From: Cymbomonas tetramitiformis
Lineage: Eukaryota > Chlorophyta > Pyramimonadophyceae > Pyramimonadales > Pyramimonadaceae
Direction: 5' to 3'
Assembly: GCA_001247695.2 (NCBI GenBank)
Contig: LGRX02035173.1
Span: 1-64,000 of the forward strand
Length of the DNA stretch: 64,000 bases
A model generated the notes under the pieces. That model saw nothing but the letters and a program-made list of their open reading frames with translations. It ran no database searches and was not told the DNA's origin. The position numbers and the translations under genes are program-made. Each line of letters opens with the position of its first letter. Within the stretch, counting starts at the first letter, position 1. Shown here one piece after another: positions 61,401 to 64,000 of this stretch.

Positions 61401-63652
61401 TTCAGTATCACCGATCCCGAAGTAGCCCCACCATCCTGCGGTCCTGGCCTGCCGTCTTCTGCTGACTTGTTTTCCTCCGATATGTCGGACGGTTCAACAT
61501 GGAAAATCTCACAGTTCGTTGAACAACACACGTGTGACGACCTAGGACGGCACAATGGAGACGAGGCGATCCCCAATCCTGCAGATCGGACCGTGAACTA
61601 GGTTTACTTAATCTAGCGCAGCATTTACAATATGAACACACTACAGTACCAACAGACCACTGGGCAAAACCGAGCAAAACCGAGCCTTCCCCATTGGGTC
61701 TCCGGATAGTCCAGGATCTATAAGGTACGTTGCACACGAGCGTAGGTCGGCTTGCCGTATGTAGCTGGCATACGCCAGTGGTCTTGGCTTGACTGTACTC
61801 AGTGCAAGGAGGAGTCGCCCAGATCACGTCAAAGGAACCAGGAGGCAGCCGCTTGTAGATCCACTGCTATACCTCGGTGATGGCCGCAACCTTGGTTCGC
61901 GCATACAAACCAAGGTATCGTTTACGCAAGAGCCAAATTGCACAAGTTTTCAAATTGGGGGTTGACTTAGGATTGCCGACTGAAAACCCAGTCACTTGAA
62001 AACTCGACCGGCGGATACGTACGGAATAAATCGATGGGGTATCCAGCCGATGGCATCCCCAACTACAGTGCCATCACTACACCCTCGGCGATCAACAGGT
62101 CCAAATATCGACTTGATCTTTCGTGCAATCCGGCCCTTGAAAAAACAATTCCTTGATTTAGCGTCACTGTCTACCGTTGTTACTTCATGCTGAGAGAAAT
62201 TCGGGTGCTTCACAACGGGGTTGGTTCGTGCAGACTGTGGAAATTATACGGCGGCTGTTGCAGACCGGCATTGTGGTGCTGGTGGGAATGATAGCCGGAG
62301 AGAACGCGGCACTCGTCTTCGCGGTGCTCGTCTCGGTCTTCGCCCTTTTGCTGCACCAGCGCTACTCCCCGTTTAAGAATGATTCCATGGACGATCTTGC
62401 TCTTTGTATCCTGGTGAGACGCTCTGTCCCTCTTTGTACCATCTCATCCGCCCTCACGGTTCCCCACTTCATATGGCTACACTGAGTTGGACTGTTGGCC
62501 CCGTGATCCGACCAATCTGGAATATGGAAATGGTGTATAGCTCCGTGATGAGCTATGACCAGCTCTAACTACTGACCTATCACCCCGCAGTGTACCGCTT
62601 GACACATCTCTATTGTCTGTATTTATATTTATTTTGCCTAATCTCAAAGTGCCAAGTGCAGTTGTATATGCAGCACACGTGTGATGCTCAAGCATAGAAC
62701 GGTACCACCGAGAGCTTTACAACTCTACTGCTTGCCGCGACCTAGCCACCCAGAGGCCCCCACCATCCCTCCCGGAACCCGTTGCTGTCATCAAGAATAT
62801 CTTCACTTGTGCTGAATCCAATAAAACAATGCCTTGTTGCACTCGTCCTCGAGAATATCCCGACTTGTTCTGAGACCTAAGCGCCTGCAAGGGTCGCAGT
62901 CATCGAGGAAGGCTCTTCTCGTGCATACCGAGTGTGGGGATGTGATAGCAGCCCCAAGCCAGGCACACTGCGACCAAGTCGCCTATGCGCGCTCAATTTC
63001 AGTTTTGTGCCCTTTGGGAATGCCTCCAGAGGAGTATTTTTAGCTGTTAATCCACCTCTGATCGCGTTGCTAGTTCTTTCCATCCATGCGGGCATGAGGT
63101 CGATGCTCTTATAGTAGTAGATGAAGTGAGCGTATTGGGATCGTAGTAGAGTCCCTATCGTAGGATATGAAGCGTGTAACTGAACCACGTGGCGATTTTG
63201 GTGTGGTGTAGCTTAACCAATTTATCGTGCAAATGATGTTGGTGGCCTTCAAGCTAAGCGATGGAGCTAGTGGATTCGAGGTTGGCCTTGTCATCTTCTT
63301 GTTACAGATCGTGTTGCTCACCTATGCCATGACTCTCATCGTACCCGCTTTCCGCCCAACCTTTGTTGAACTCAAACATACGAGCATCATGCGGATACTT
63401 AAGAAGCTCGGTCAGAATTATTCAGCCAACAGCATACAGTACAATGAAGCAACCCAACAGGAAAATGAGACAAGAAACTTCGATAGGAACATCAGCAATC
63501 CAACCTTCTCGGATCAGTGTCAACGACAGAGCCAGGTCCAGCCCGGATTCGATGGACGGATCCAGGAAATTTCCTGGGCTCCGTCAATGCCCATCCATGA
63601 CGGAGCCAATTTAAGTCAGGCTCCGTCCCTATGCGTTTCCTTCGGGTCTTGA
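28386..63652 (+). CDS. Large spliced Pmp-repeat membrane protein gene, introns filled with transposons
   Basis: Thirteen exons are recognised: 28386-28463, 28721-28811, 29605-29685, 38762-38844, 42687-42858, 43156-43580, 43779-44021, 50539-51585, 51908-52492, about 52721-52896, 59401-60232, 62234-62413 and 63212-63652. Phases fit at the junctions whose limits are set (0,0,1,1,0,1,0,0,0,...,2,0,0). The protein (about 1480 residues from these exons) begins with Pmp/beta-helix repeats (GGAV/GGGI...N-x-A), then a Cys-rich TNFR/GCC-like module, then a multi-span membrane region. This suggests a surface or endomembrane protein with an extracellular adhesive or sensing part. The 5' start is not identified and may lie upstream of 28386. 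The last exon may end before 63652. Function is unknown. Confidence 0.68.
28721..28811 (+). CDS. Pmp gene exon: one repeat, probable GC donor
   Basis: After GAGCTCAG comes GGGGAIAVMMKSSLFLHQDV, then LFEQNTAGST. The only 3' end giving the phase needed by the next exon is CACAG/GCAAAG, a GC-AG intron. Other ends further right are possible. Confidence 0.5.
29605..29685 (+). CDS. Pmp gene exon: one repeat
   Basis: Flanked by ATCCGCAG and GTGAGC. It reads GGALYCAMSSMVRFFTLSVL, then LANSASQ, entering and leaving in phase 1, which fits the exons on both sides. Confidence 0.6.
30155..30560 (-). pseudogene. Tyrosine recombinase C-terminal relic (YR retroelement)
   Basis: On the minus strand, pieces in two frames line up with the YR relic at 37.64-38.17 kb: GSYWEPGD...NDWIQLTLDTLRRL, then SACNTRKK (the H-x-x-R region with His replaced by Cys), then FLGGWSRLFSAVHRYIDPAG, which carries the nucleophile-type Tyr and ends at TAG 30155-30157. 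A frameshift lies near 30320 and a stop near 30510. Not functional. Confidence 0.6.
30565..30725 (+). repeat. Left copy of a 160-bp direct repeat
   Basis: It matches 38252-38412 (GGTTAAATTRGAGCCTGC... to ...CTCTGTTCTTTTGCCTTC) with scattered changes. It probably marks one terminus of a YR-type retroelement. Confidence 0.7.
30841..31711 (+). pseudogene. Gag-like ORF of the YR element, with two in-frame TAG codons
   Basis: It starts MADKNSADTDSKKSES. After a frame change near 30945, the rest is one frame up to 31711 (QQSAMMKLVMQQMTDLNARV, a coiled-coil-like stretch, then LKRLPYVPPVAGNLFP...) broken only by TAG at about 31065 and 31323. Lys/Arg/Ala-rich C-terminus. It precedes the RT fragment in the same order as gag-RT in DIRS-order elements. 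Confidence 0.5.
31739..31885 (+). pseudogene. N-terminal fragment of a YR-element reverse transcriptase
   Basis: It reads PLPFDHGVSLADATPPQLEW, then MRAETERCLKTGAWVRAPGS. This is the lead-in region before RT block 1 in DIRS-like elements, where a KPG.WRLV-type motif would follow. Homology ends near 31885. Confidence 0.45.
31930..33270. repeat. About 182-bp AT-rich tandem repeat, about eight units
   Basis: Units start near 31963, 32148, 32331, 32513 and 32695, with diverged ones near 32880, 33060 and 33240. Each contains CACACAAAAGTCTGTTTTTG, a small hairpin CCGAAAACCGTTGTTTTCGG and TAGCCTTACGCCTACGGT. Translations through the array are repetitive and not protein-like. Confidence 0.82.
33534..36326 (-). 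pseudogene. DDE-type transposase-like gene with two in-frame stops
   Basis: Three adjacent minus-strand frames are in the same register: 36326-35349, 35339-34110 and 34025-33534. They are separated only by a TAA (35349-35351) and a TGA (34110-34112), together about 930 codons. The middle part has LLLFDFSENHSLNIPRAIQS, then YLIGDDMPHSHRS, then EWADGSAVQNKC. These resemble the conserved blocks of a transposase-like family known to me from cnidarian and algal genomes (DF[AS]EN, SDD, DG[AS]xxQxK), with candidate catalytic aspartates in the first and third. The N-terminal part is basic with a possible DNA-binding region, and the C-terminal part is Cys/His-rich (CYCEYCYAQC...C...H). The family name is uncertain. 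Confidence 0.5.
36575..36840. repeat. Three tandem 102-bp units, each a 16-bp-stem hairpin
   Basis: Each unit has CACCGCCCGCGCGATG, a loop of about 20 bases, then CATCGCGCGGGCGGTG, followed by TTATATTAGATCTTAC and CGACAATGCAGCT. Hairpins lie at about 36580-36633, 36681-36735 and 36783-36835. The third has one stem mismatch (CATCGCACGG). They sit between the divergent transposase-like gene (minus) and the Cys-rich ORFs (plus). Confidence 0.85.
36919..37131 (+). CDS. Small Cys-rich ORF (70 aa)
   Basis: It starts at ATG 36919 (MPRFVCECEFCLVDNKNKA) and has CxCxxC, a later CLPC and further Cys/His, suggesting a small zinc-binding protein. The stop TGA is 2 bases before the ATG of the next ORF. 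It lies just after the hairpin array, so it could be an accessory gene of the same mobile unit. Unknown function. Confidence 0.4.
   Translation: MPRFVCECEFCLVDNKNKAQVRRRWGPNCNLWDIAEYAEHWACLPCAQTTFIDHELLDETPCVNWELIDN
37134..37658 (+). pseudogene. PHD/RING-like zinc-finger ORF with one in-frame TAG
   Basis: MSRRGNKSSRTQQPTRRSRL is a basic start. It is followed by CRVCGVYFHRACGAG...CGQC and, after TAG at 37461-37463, in the same frame CRNCKRGFHAVCAYGF...WCHRPGC. Both are Cys4-His-Cys3-like PHD patterns. Restoring a sense codon at the TAG would give about 174 residues. The YR relic follows directly, so the ORF may belong to that element or be truncated by it. Confidence 0.5.
37640..38173 (+). 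pseudogene. Tyrosine recombinase C-terminal relic
   Basis: The first frame (AVAAGAADDDISVVFHKEKG, then RRRLTIPV) passes by a frameshift near 37795 to a second frame with LVRLLQHWQQVRD, GSYWRLPWE, GGHFSGHNTRKGA (the H-x-x-R box) and SSAIHSYIDP (the tyrosine). TAG codons interrupt at about 37909 and 38074. The 160-bp direct repeat follows after about 80 bases. Confidence 0.65.
38252..38412 (+). repeat. Right copy of the 160-bp direct repeat
   Basis: Counterpart of 30565-30725. Homology ends at TTCTTTTGCCTTC. Confidence 0.7.
38762..38844 (+). CDS. Pmp gene exon: one repeat
   Basis: Between GAATGCAG and GTGCGC it reads GAVDVTTNSSVHFEAGGWLY, then GNKAVQQ. It enters in phase 1 (completing a Gly) and leaves in phase 0. 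The donor lies only about 90 bases from the inserted non-LTR copy 2. Confidence 0.65.
38930..41190 (+). CDS. Restriction-like-endonuclease end of a non-LTR retroelement protein, open copy
   Basis: The open frame runs from 38719, but the part before 38930 belongs to a Pmp exon and intron. Residues are numbered from 38719. The RT thumb-like region (FCAHPRLGFWLRGVPPEM) starts at about 72. A zinc motif CPDC (302-305)...H..AC is followed by CPDV (D373) and FDVATARP (D389), the PD-(D/E)XK endonuclease pattern of RLE-type non-LTR elements. In copy 1 the second box has Lys (FDVAKARP) where this copy has Thr. There is an acidic run (DEDEDEDEE) and a long Gly-rich tail. The RT active site is not present, so it is not autonomous. 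Confidence 0.55.
41040..42527 (+). repeat. Tandem duplication of the non-LTR 3' tail
   Basis: GAGGTTGCTGGCCGTGCCGG... (41041) recurs at 41923, and AGTTTATCATTCTCAGCCCC (41339) recurs at about 42219. The copies differ by many substitutions, so the duplication is old. Confidence 0.7.
42687..42858 (+). CDS. Pmp gene exon: two repeats
   Basis: After GGTAGCAG it reads GGAVCLADSAVLSMVGVSVD, then FAGGGISAGNSNQVLIDQSL, and ends in GTGGAG/GTCTTG in phase 1. The next exon starts in phase 1. Confidence 0.65.
43156..43580 (+). CDS. Pmp gene exon: several repeats
   Basis: The longest repeat exon: GIYGVGATIVVRGNSRIADN, GGGVCVVGNGTLEVDASSVT, GNGGGIAVSTGSEAALRNGT, GDGGGLAVSEGRMNIVDSAI. These give clear GGG[IVL]-[A/C]-V ladders of a right-handed beta-helix. 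The donor GTGAGC follows codon ACG in phase 0. Confidence 0.8.
43779..44021 (+). CDS. Pmp gene exon: repeats
   Basis: After GGCTTTCAG: VRSTTFAENNSTSGGGLWAA, then GSGGAFYSAGNLTLIASLCV, then GGSAFLHF. Phase 0 at both ends, donor GTGCGT. The DIRS element lies in the following intron. Confidence 0.75.
44528..44690 (-). repeat. Split direct repeat B2
   Basis: AAGTACTTCCCAGGGAGA... to ...AAGTTCCTTCCTCCC. It matches 45161-45329 with few changes. Confidence 0.85.
44709..45160 (-). repeat. Split direct repeat A2
   Basis: A 452-bp match to 49985-50433, almost identical. It contains AAATAATTGAGAAAT and its reverse complement (about 45124-45156) as a terminal hairpin, and several inverted copies of ACACAGATCT near 44845-44945. 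Confidence 0.88.
45161..45329 (-). repeat. Split direct repeat B1
   Basis: Direct neighbour of A2 and copy of B2. The recombinase ORF ends about 10 bases away. Confidence 0.85.
45339..46496 (-). CDS. DIRS tyrosine recombinase, split by one in-frame TGA
   Basis: Frames 46496-45834 and 45833-45339 are consecutive in one register with a single TGA (45834-45836). Together they make about 385 codons, a normal size for YR. Boxes seen: LLCLLRKDN (first catalytic Arg), YSGHSFRRGG (H-x-x-R), then QGDWVSNPYQRY (box II end with the nucleophile-type Tyr). The enzyme would join a circular cDNA to the genome. Its start overlaps the end of the RT ORF by about 70 bases in another frame. Because of the TGA this copy needs readthrough or is dead. 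Confidence 0.75.
46424..48550 (-). CDS. DIRS pol: reverse transcriptase, RNase H, Dam-like methyltransferase
   Basis: A 708-codon frame. RT carries YLDD at residues 226-229 (GIVVYLDDFIL), RNase H starts at about 392 with AVDAAG (D396), and the C-terminal 150 residues are a Dam-type domain with FAVDACCD (D568) and YCNPPFS (NPPF at 603-606). The frame begins with GTG, and a TAG (48554-48556) lies just upstream in the same frame. The upstream zinc-finger part of gag uses this frame too, so gag and pol would be joined by reading through that TAG. Ends with TAA. Confidence 0.85.
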   Translation of the reverse strand: MPEADHRQYLQDVEAVGAVVSPLTPRADTWAQAAWGLPGADAVVRGIAMGFSWQQAEPEDFFQVENYVPPEHEEKVEMKLQEEEAAGRMVRTDVESVPGVSALGIVLRVVDGKVKERIVHDLSRPVGLSVNDNCEIDKRRFQSVEEAFGLLQPYSYMAKIDLKSAYRFVGIAAPLWRFLASEFGGVLRIDTRFPFGVKAAPGLFHDITQLVKLMMQQRGFPGIVVYLDDFILVADSEEDCQRGFEMLLELVEYLGFEVAPEKVESPRQDLVFLGIRLQSNYSGLGIVTMSVEESRVQKVASACREMAVLKTVRVKEVQRLVGQLMFCARVVYGAKMFLRSGYDFIGRAGKMRRFYDSVPRDLSRDLMWLAKILEEYNGQAVVLNRRPVVRDFFAVDAAGEEAVDGGMGGFFGGRWFAVKWEEVRQWKVQPFSPFRDVASSHINYLELFVIFWALRKWGHLLRGCKVVIWSDNEAARLMTRNLWGKATFIPLLKEILLLTIRHDVRLVMKRISTKASDLADALSRSQMGRFQDLLKGWSRREAPRDLDDWMVKDWLWDKIRPLGPFAVDACCDEVGGNSRCFLWWSKEDSCLMKQWRGLNVYCNPPFSLLWEILTHFLREKRAAPNTTSAVFVLSFWPTETFWLELVVPAIEAGLFVILEYIPVDTDVFTSPNGVRGLRKDCGPTRWPVVLVACAVTTPKGKAWKRIGL
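46470..46900 (-). other. Dam-like methyltransferase domain of the DIRS element
   Basis: GPFAVDACCD, then N-S-R-C-F-L-W-W, then QWRGLNVYCNPPFS, then SAVFVLSFWP. The spacing is the same as in the gypsy domain. A Dam-type domain is known from DIRS1-like elements, so here it is expected. Confidence 0.78.
48557..49947 (-). CDS. DIRS gag-like protein, CCCH and CCHC fingers across a -1 frame change
   Basis: The first frame starts at ATG 49947 and runs to a stop at 48727, with an acidic middle (EDDDENEEEEEADG). Near 48815 the coding signal moves to the -1 frame at a run of five G. The first Cys of a C-x8-C-x5-C-x3-H finger (DAVCDFFQLARG) is in the first frame. The rest (CKKGKDCGFIH) and a C-x2-C-x4-H-x4-C knuckle (CRKCKSAAHGSSEC) are in the second frame, which then runs to TAG 48554-48556. 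It is either a programmed -1 shift or one lost G. Confidence 0.7.
49985..50433 (-). repeat. Split direct repeat A1
   Basis: Copy of 44709-45160. Its outer end (TTATTTACAC) is the right edge of the element. Confidence 0.88.
50539..51585 (+). CDS. Pmp gene exon: end of repeats and Cys-rich module
   Basis: A 349-codon exon after GGCGCGGCAG. It holds a last repeat (MRDSQFCNNTALGEGAVFYL), an Ig/filamin-like beta region (IEVKVIDANGEVVTNADMTL), then a Cys-rich module of GCC/TNFR type (YCMPGEYPVDGY...KCVPCAANHISFSNDTACMK...CPGHWLAP). It ends CGGMTQ/GTGGGA in phase 0. The Cys pairs suggest an extracytoplasmic stalk. Confidence 0.75.
51908..52492 (+). CDS. Pmp gene exon: first membrane spans
   Basis: After ACTCCGCAG: VICAADHYPSALKDRCHQCP completes the Cys-rich module. 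LSQVVLVTAALGAVGVLILT is a membrane span. A charged loop follows, then FSHYFAPFLG and SVVTPTLLCALFAMVYLYLA (second and third spans). Donor AAG/GTCCGC, phase 0. Confidence 0.72.
52721..52896 (+). CDS. Pmp gene exon: membrane span (5' limit uncertain)
   Basis: In frame: LQAIELQWHREMKAACAGAA, then IFLCVFVHPGISTLMLQLFN, a membrane span ending in a Cys. The donor TG/GTGCGT at 52897 (phase 2) joins with 59401 to give QMW-LRADS. The acceptor is unclear: the best pyrimidine-rich CAG (52641-52643) gives the wrong frame, and 52721 is the first AG in frame. Confidence 0.5.
53022..53383 (-). repeat. Copia 3' LTR (362 bp)
   Basis: Termini are TAGGA...TCCTA on either strand. It differs from the other LTR by about two substitutions and by lacking a 16-bp duplication (GCATGACTGGATGACA). 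The pol stop codon TAG is its first three bases on the minus strand. Confidence 0.9.
53381..54505 (-). CDS. Copia pol, distal part: end of RT and RNase H
   Basis: It continues the register of the upstream ORF after a TAG at 54506-54508. It reads APRVWYFTLKQWLL, RT palm with HVDN (IYIHVDNFLIL) where copia has YVDD, then CTRPDILTAVCYMARFMH, and RNase H (SAYSDADHAADKVTRRSVTG, later HGDNHASVIQ and RHIAVRDRYV). Asn in place of the second catalytic Asp should impair polymerisation. Confidence 0.85.
   Translation of the reverse strand, partial: APRVWYFTLKQWLLQYDTMLAVSNIDPCLFYIFRPNELIVFIYIHVDNFLILTSSETWKTNFFTSFNSTYPSVDEGVLTDILGMRMTFRDAGLVRECRMSQQGLIHRILERYGMTDCNPALSPMEPKLLLMPADPQETAATYPYANLAMELMWLARCTRPDILTAVCYMARFMHCFNATHWQHLLRILRYLKGTVDDCLTLQCSSPASHTAELVVSAYSDADHAADKVTRRSVTGSLVRLNGSTVMYSSKLQKTVAVSTADGELVALSETARDIEHVVNLLSEFAPVKLPVVLHGDNHASVIQAESALNNTATRHIAVRDRYVAKLAEMGRILIAKVPSAENLADFFTKSMPTDRFLVLQAIVLRFFRSRSTEE
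54506..58003 (-). CDS. Copia pol: zinc knuckle, protease-like, Dam-like domain, integrase, RT start
   Basis: Residues are numbered from 58003, in the -1 frame relative to gag. The knuckle CAVCTGGHSSQSC (C-x2-C-x3-H-x4-C) is followed by a protease-like region HYDLMATRTVLND, where the usual LDSGAT has become YDLMAT, then PDSPFNLLSAV. A Dam-like domain is about 355-500: FTVDMCAD (D369) and YANMPY (402-405, NMPY where NPPY is expected). Integrase has a zinc module (HLRLGH...C..C) and core D596, D674, E710 (DD35E). RT begins (KCRWVVFGNKQTHGVNY, then DVVTCFLNG) and the frame stops at SVYGLK-TAG. Copia elements have GLKQxPRxWY here, so CAG has become TAG. Confidence 0.87.
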   Translation of the reverse strand: MKPTFELLLQRSDFFYVNVLQERNPLKDYAAPAEDTDTAAVAKSLLSDRRRQSEEKKVNEKKHLVCAVCTGGHSSQSCWLMYPQKMQEFIKNNPARESLCRERLAKRKKRMLASKSGEVIEKAAAAVSSSTEKLTDEEIWEAEDHGEVPCACVALQSCGGQLGVYTGDVLHDSWVYGVSQSEEDLLDLQRELVSQPSMVASTVEVVQRRVLHYDLMATRTVLNDLAFFEGRTVCAEKAVQFKVMAGEVTESKGAGVALISLWNYATGKVDVLSVEAQYVPDSPFNLLSAVCLEDKYGLYGQLVHRELVSTSGKSRYRLVRDGEIFILPEYVDTEAACPTVHQKVFRDVVNWKFTDFQRWNEEKGPFTVDMCADKHNTQLPKFYSEENSVFDHTLAGQSFYANMPYVDTFIGRLLVKIFTDFAKDPACTKFLLVLPHKPHAVWWGLTKKLEELQTYSKGNVIFSASKDQCYRVEELTESEPGRVWIQGTPWAVTVFYLDQFTVGRIDAKVLVHLRLGHLCDRYIDAMDTQGVNLGVSSEELRASEVTKCSEQCMSCQVSKVTRPSQTMDRGRVPKSMRKTVKKRQASTRLGQLTFTDHGGPFEISLGGFRGYTIHVDDYSGLGCIYFWKRKLEYLPALHLYRDLVRTTGRAILGEDLRVEELVYDLDDLLVIQSDNDSTIIAGQTAEYCRQHGILQRTTAPYLHENNARVESYNRLLQAKARAMLLTGGLCAGMWPLAFHHAVYLLNRVVKAELGMMSTMDVLQQKVDLSILRIFGCRAYAFIDKSLRTKLADRATPLLYVGHDDRSPSYLLYCTSRNKVVRCGMVRFDERVDDVGRLVLSWDPSVVVPLRSLFDCVQLDAPYFEKFTGSSTLILDIAIYAPPDSDEFTGVVKLQSRASTFWAPVSFFLEQSVTNLELLRKILSEQTVNRFYPVFAFASVQLTTGAEWEEAVVCTNARGEHRLPYQVLLLRHCGHTGKSVDVAETSIRFQVQHVALAAVQQQWLPNGVTCPKNWPQLVSAPDAVQWQASNYKEECALIDVKHAIVPVKSLPAGVKSLGMKAVYKAKFDAANVLTERKCRWVVFGNKQTHGVNYEEVYSPCTQLNTLRILIQLSLILGLLAFTMDVVTCFLNGILDLNAPLYVRWPDNRMIRGTYFGRLAKSVYGLK
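56500..56950 (-). other. Dam-like domain inside copia pol
   Basis: GPFTVDMCAD, N-T-Q-L-P-K-F-Y-S-E-E-N, then AGQSFYANMPY, then KFLLVLPHKP. It keeps the spacing of the gypsy and DIRS domains. It lies between the protease-like part and the integrase zinc module, a place with no extra domain in standard copia. Confidence 0.7.
58000..58887 (-). CDS. Copia gag
   Basis: Starts at ATG 58887 (MPDQNPDTGVFKHTRARE), 295 codons, stop TGA 58000-58002. A helical, Glu/Lys-rich N-terminal part (SREDQLSVLLMRQMEMMDMI) precedes a region with NQYEAWTRFSTQLESAV and later QLSCFADLQSSI...ALPKEYATVV, the Ty1/copia-type gag pattern. The zinc knuckle is in the next ORF, in the -1 frame. Confidence 0.82.
   Translation of the reverse strand: MPDQNPDTGVFKHTRAREKLPTMMEGNEEPEEKPEVNLSREDQLSVLLMRQMEMMDMISRRLAASEEKQEVKSAATLITCENASKVVQAVLKSLTTVSKYTGNERNQYEAWTRFSTQLESAVSFYPELRELVNSEESISDVANMKDLADMTPNTNPFAEAVGRAPSIVTMTGLATTASAVLSAVLIQVTEGDAFDLVRRCENDGVKAYRKLRARVEPQLFGQLAASMNRMTRLTVNSTSEPVKQLSCFADLQSSICRYGGENLDRRTIEVVALAFAVSALPKEYATVVADLGREA
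58934..59311 (-). repeat. Copia 5' LTR (378 bp)
   Basis: Pair of 53022-53383. On the minus strand it is followed by GGTTATGGGCCCACACAGGT, in which TGGGCCCAC could act as primer-binding site; the tRNA is not identified. Confidence 0.9.
59401..60232 (+). CDS. Pmp gene exon: membrane spans and long cytoplasmic loop
   Basis: After TAGGCTGCAG, one base completes a Trp codon, then LRADSASECETTQWWWAVAA, then TFTMATYVFGFPILLFVSMW (membrane span). A soluble part of about 230 residues with an acidic stretch (GNEEGGEEGSKEG) follows. It ends AYSK/GTAAGT in phase 0. Confidence 0.75.
60560..60645. repeat. 28-bp direct repeat, three copies
   Basis: GGGTTCACACGTGGATTTAG recurs at about 28-bp steps with ACATGTATC/ACACGTATC. 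Intronic. Confidence 0.7.
60646..61660. other. Intron of the Pmp gene, nothing firm
   Basis: No exon-like or element-like coding signal is found apart from short open frames without protein-like composition. Confidence 0.35.
61690..61955 (-). pseudogene. Relic of a gypsy-type C5-methyltransferase-like domain
   Basis: On the minus strand: KVAAITEV-stop-QWIYKRLPPGSFDV, then IWATPPCTEYSQAKTTGV, which lines up with the gypsy domain (EDILHWNYKL...FDVIWASPPC...EYSKAKTIGV). It includes the motif IV Cys. After that a frameshift leads to a weak match to VKRTRQIIEYYDP (VQRTL-stop-ILDYPETQ). At least two stops and one frameshift. This is a second, older element of the same family. Confidence 0.65.
61956..62233. 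other. Intron of the Pmp gene
   Basis: No recognised feature up to the acceptor GGTTCGTGCAG at 62233. Confidence 0.4.
62234..62413 (+). CDS. Pmp gene exon: membrane spans
   Basis: Sixty codons, phase 0 to 0: TVEIIRRLLQTGIVVLVGMI, then AALVFAVLVSVFALLLHQRY, then SPFKNDSMDDLALCIL, followed by GTGAGA. An E-x4-R-x-L-x-TG start, two spans and a YSPF motif are usual near the end of algal Pmp membrane proteins as I know them. Confidence 0.72.
62414..63211. other. Intron of the Pmp gene
   Basis: No recognised coding or repeat feature. The acceptor is GGTGTGGTGTAG at 63211. Confidence 0.4.
63212..63652 (+). CDS. Pmp gene exon: last membrane span and C-terminal tail
   Basis: LNQFIVQMMLVAFKLSDGAS, then VGLVIFLLQIVLLTYAMTLI (membrane span), then a polar tail with N/Q-rich sequence. 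The frame stays open to TGA at 63650-63652. A further intron within the tail cannot be excluded. Confidence 0.6.
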   Translation, partial: LNQFIVQMMLVAFKLSDGASGFEVGLVIFLLQIVLLTYAMTLIVPAFRPTFVELKHTSIMRILKKLGQNYSANSIQYNEATQQENETRNFDRNISNPTFSDQCQRQSQVQPGFDGRIQEISWAPSMPIHDGANLSQAPSLCVSFGS

Positions 63653-64000
63653 GAAACCAACCTCCGTCACTACCCGTGTCCATTGAAGCCGATGAAATAT
63701 AATCTCCGGCGTTACCTGTCTCCGACGGATCTTTGAAATTCCTCGACCCGTCTCCATCAAACCGCTGGATTCTAGGAAAATACTTCTAGAAATGACAGAA
63801 CCAGCAGATCCGAAGCCGGAAGAATGCATGCTCCGCTACTACATATCTCCGGCGAGTCCGGAAAATGCGGGCTCCGCTCTGTCTGTGTAAAGCGGATCCT
63901 AAAGAAATTCAGCCTCCGTCGCTATCTGCTGCCTCTGGTCGAGCCAAATAAAACCGTGATAATAATCGACCGGCTCCGTTGTTGACACCGTCTCGTATTG
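63653..64000. other. CTCCG-rich 3' flank
   Basis: Many short CTCCGT/CTCCGG words at irregular spacing, no gene seen. This may be the 3' UTR or an intron. Confidence 0.35.

Noticed and set aside
1..64000. tRNA or rRNA genes
   Set aside because: I looked for T-loop GGTTCRAN-type boxes and for rRNA core sequences by eye and found none convincing; a covariance search would be decisive.
63653..64000. Further Pmp exons at the right edge
   Set aside because: Short CTCCG-rich words give no consistent frame or repeat motif.

Overview
The window looks like nuclear DNA of a eukaryotic microalga. Host genes are spliced with GT-AG introns, there are many short tandem-repeat arrays, and several retroelement classes are packed together. 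One host gene combines polymorphic-membrane-protein (Pmp) type beta-helix repeats, a Cys-rich TNFR/GCC-like stalk and several membrane spans, a combination common in green algae. A prasinophyte-type green alga (Cymbomonas-like) is my guess from this style; the sequence does not prove it.

Layout. (1) 37-3249: 3' part of a spliced gene for a beta-class amino DNA methyltransferase. (2) 3470-4390: AT-rich 381-bp duplication. (3) 4397-about 12.5 kb: 5'-truncated Ty3/gypsy chromovirus whose pol carries two DNA methyltransferase-type domains (Dam-like and C5/Dcm-like), interrupted near its 3' end by a 993-bp TA-flanked MITE. (4) 12.5-20.6 kb: a desert of several unrelated tandem repeats. (5) 20.63-24.37 kb: non-autonomous element with very long inverted arms and an array of an 18-bp palindrome. 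(6) 24.4-27.8 kb: degenerate non-LTR-like element (RT tail plus restriction-like endonuclease), with a second copy at 38.93-42.5 kb. (7) 28.4 kb to the end: a large Pmp-type membrane-protein gene whose recognisable exons join in compatible phases although its introns hold tyrosine-recombinase (YR) element relics (30.2-38.4 kb, including a transposase-like gene and three hairpins), the second non-LTR copy, a near-complete DIRS-order element with split direct repeats (44.53-50.43 kb, minus) and a Ty1/copia element with near-identical LTRs and a 5-bp target duplication (53.02-59.31 kb, minus).

The strongest unusual signal concerns methyltransferases. Three retrotransposons of different orders (Ty3/gypsy, Ty1/copia, DIRS) each encode a domain of the phage Dam N6-adenine methyltransferase type (F-x-V-D-x-C-x-D, then N-P-P-F or a variant, then a hydrophobic strand). 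In each it sits upstream of the integrase or recombinase, directly so in copia and DIRS. The gypsy element also has a C5-methyltransferase-like domain after its chromodomain, and a decayed copy of that domain lies at 61.7-61.95 kb. With the spliced beta-class enzyme at the left edge, the window holds at least six methyltransferase-type domains. Retroelement-borne DNA methylation, or a coopted methyltransferase fold tied to integration, is the hypothesis worth testing.
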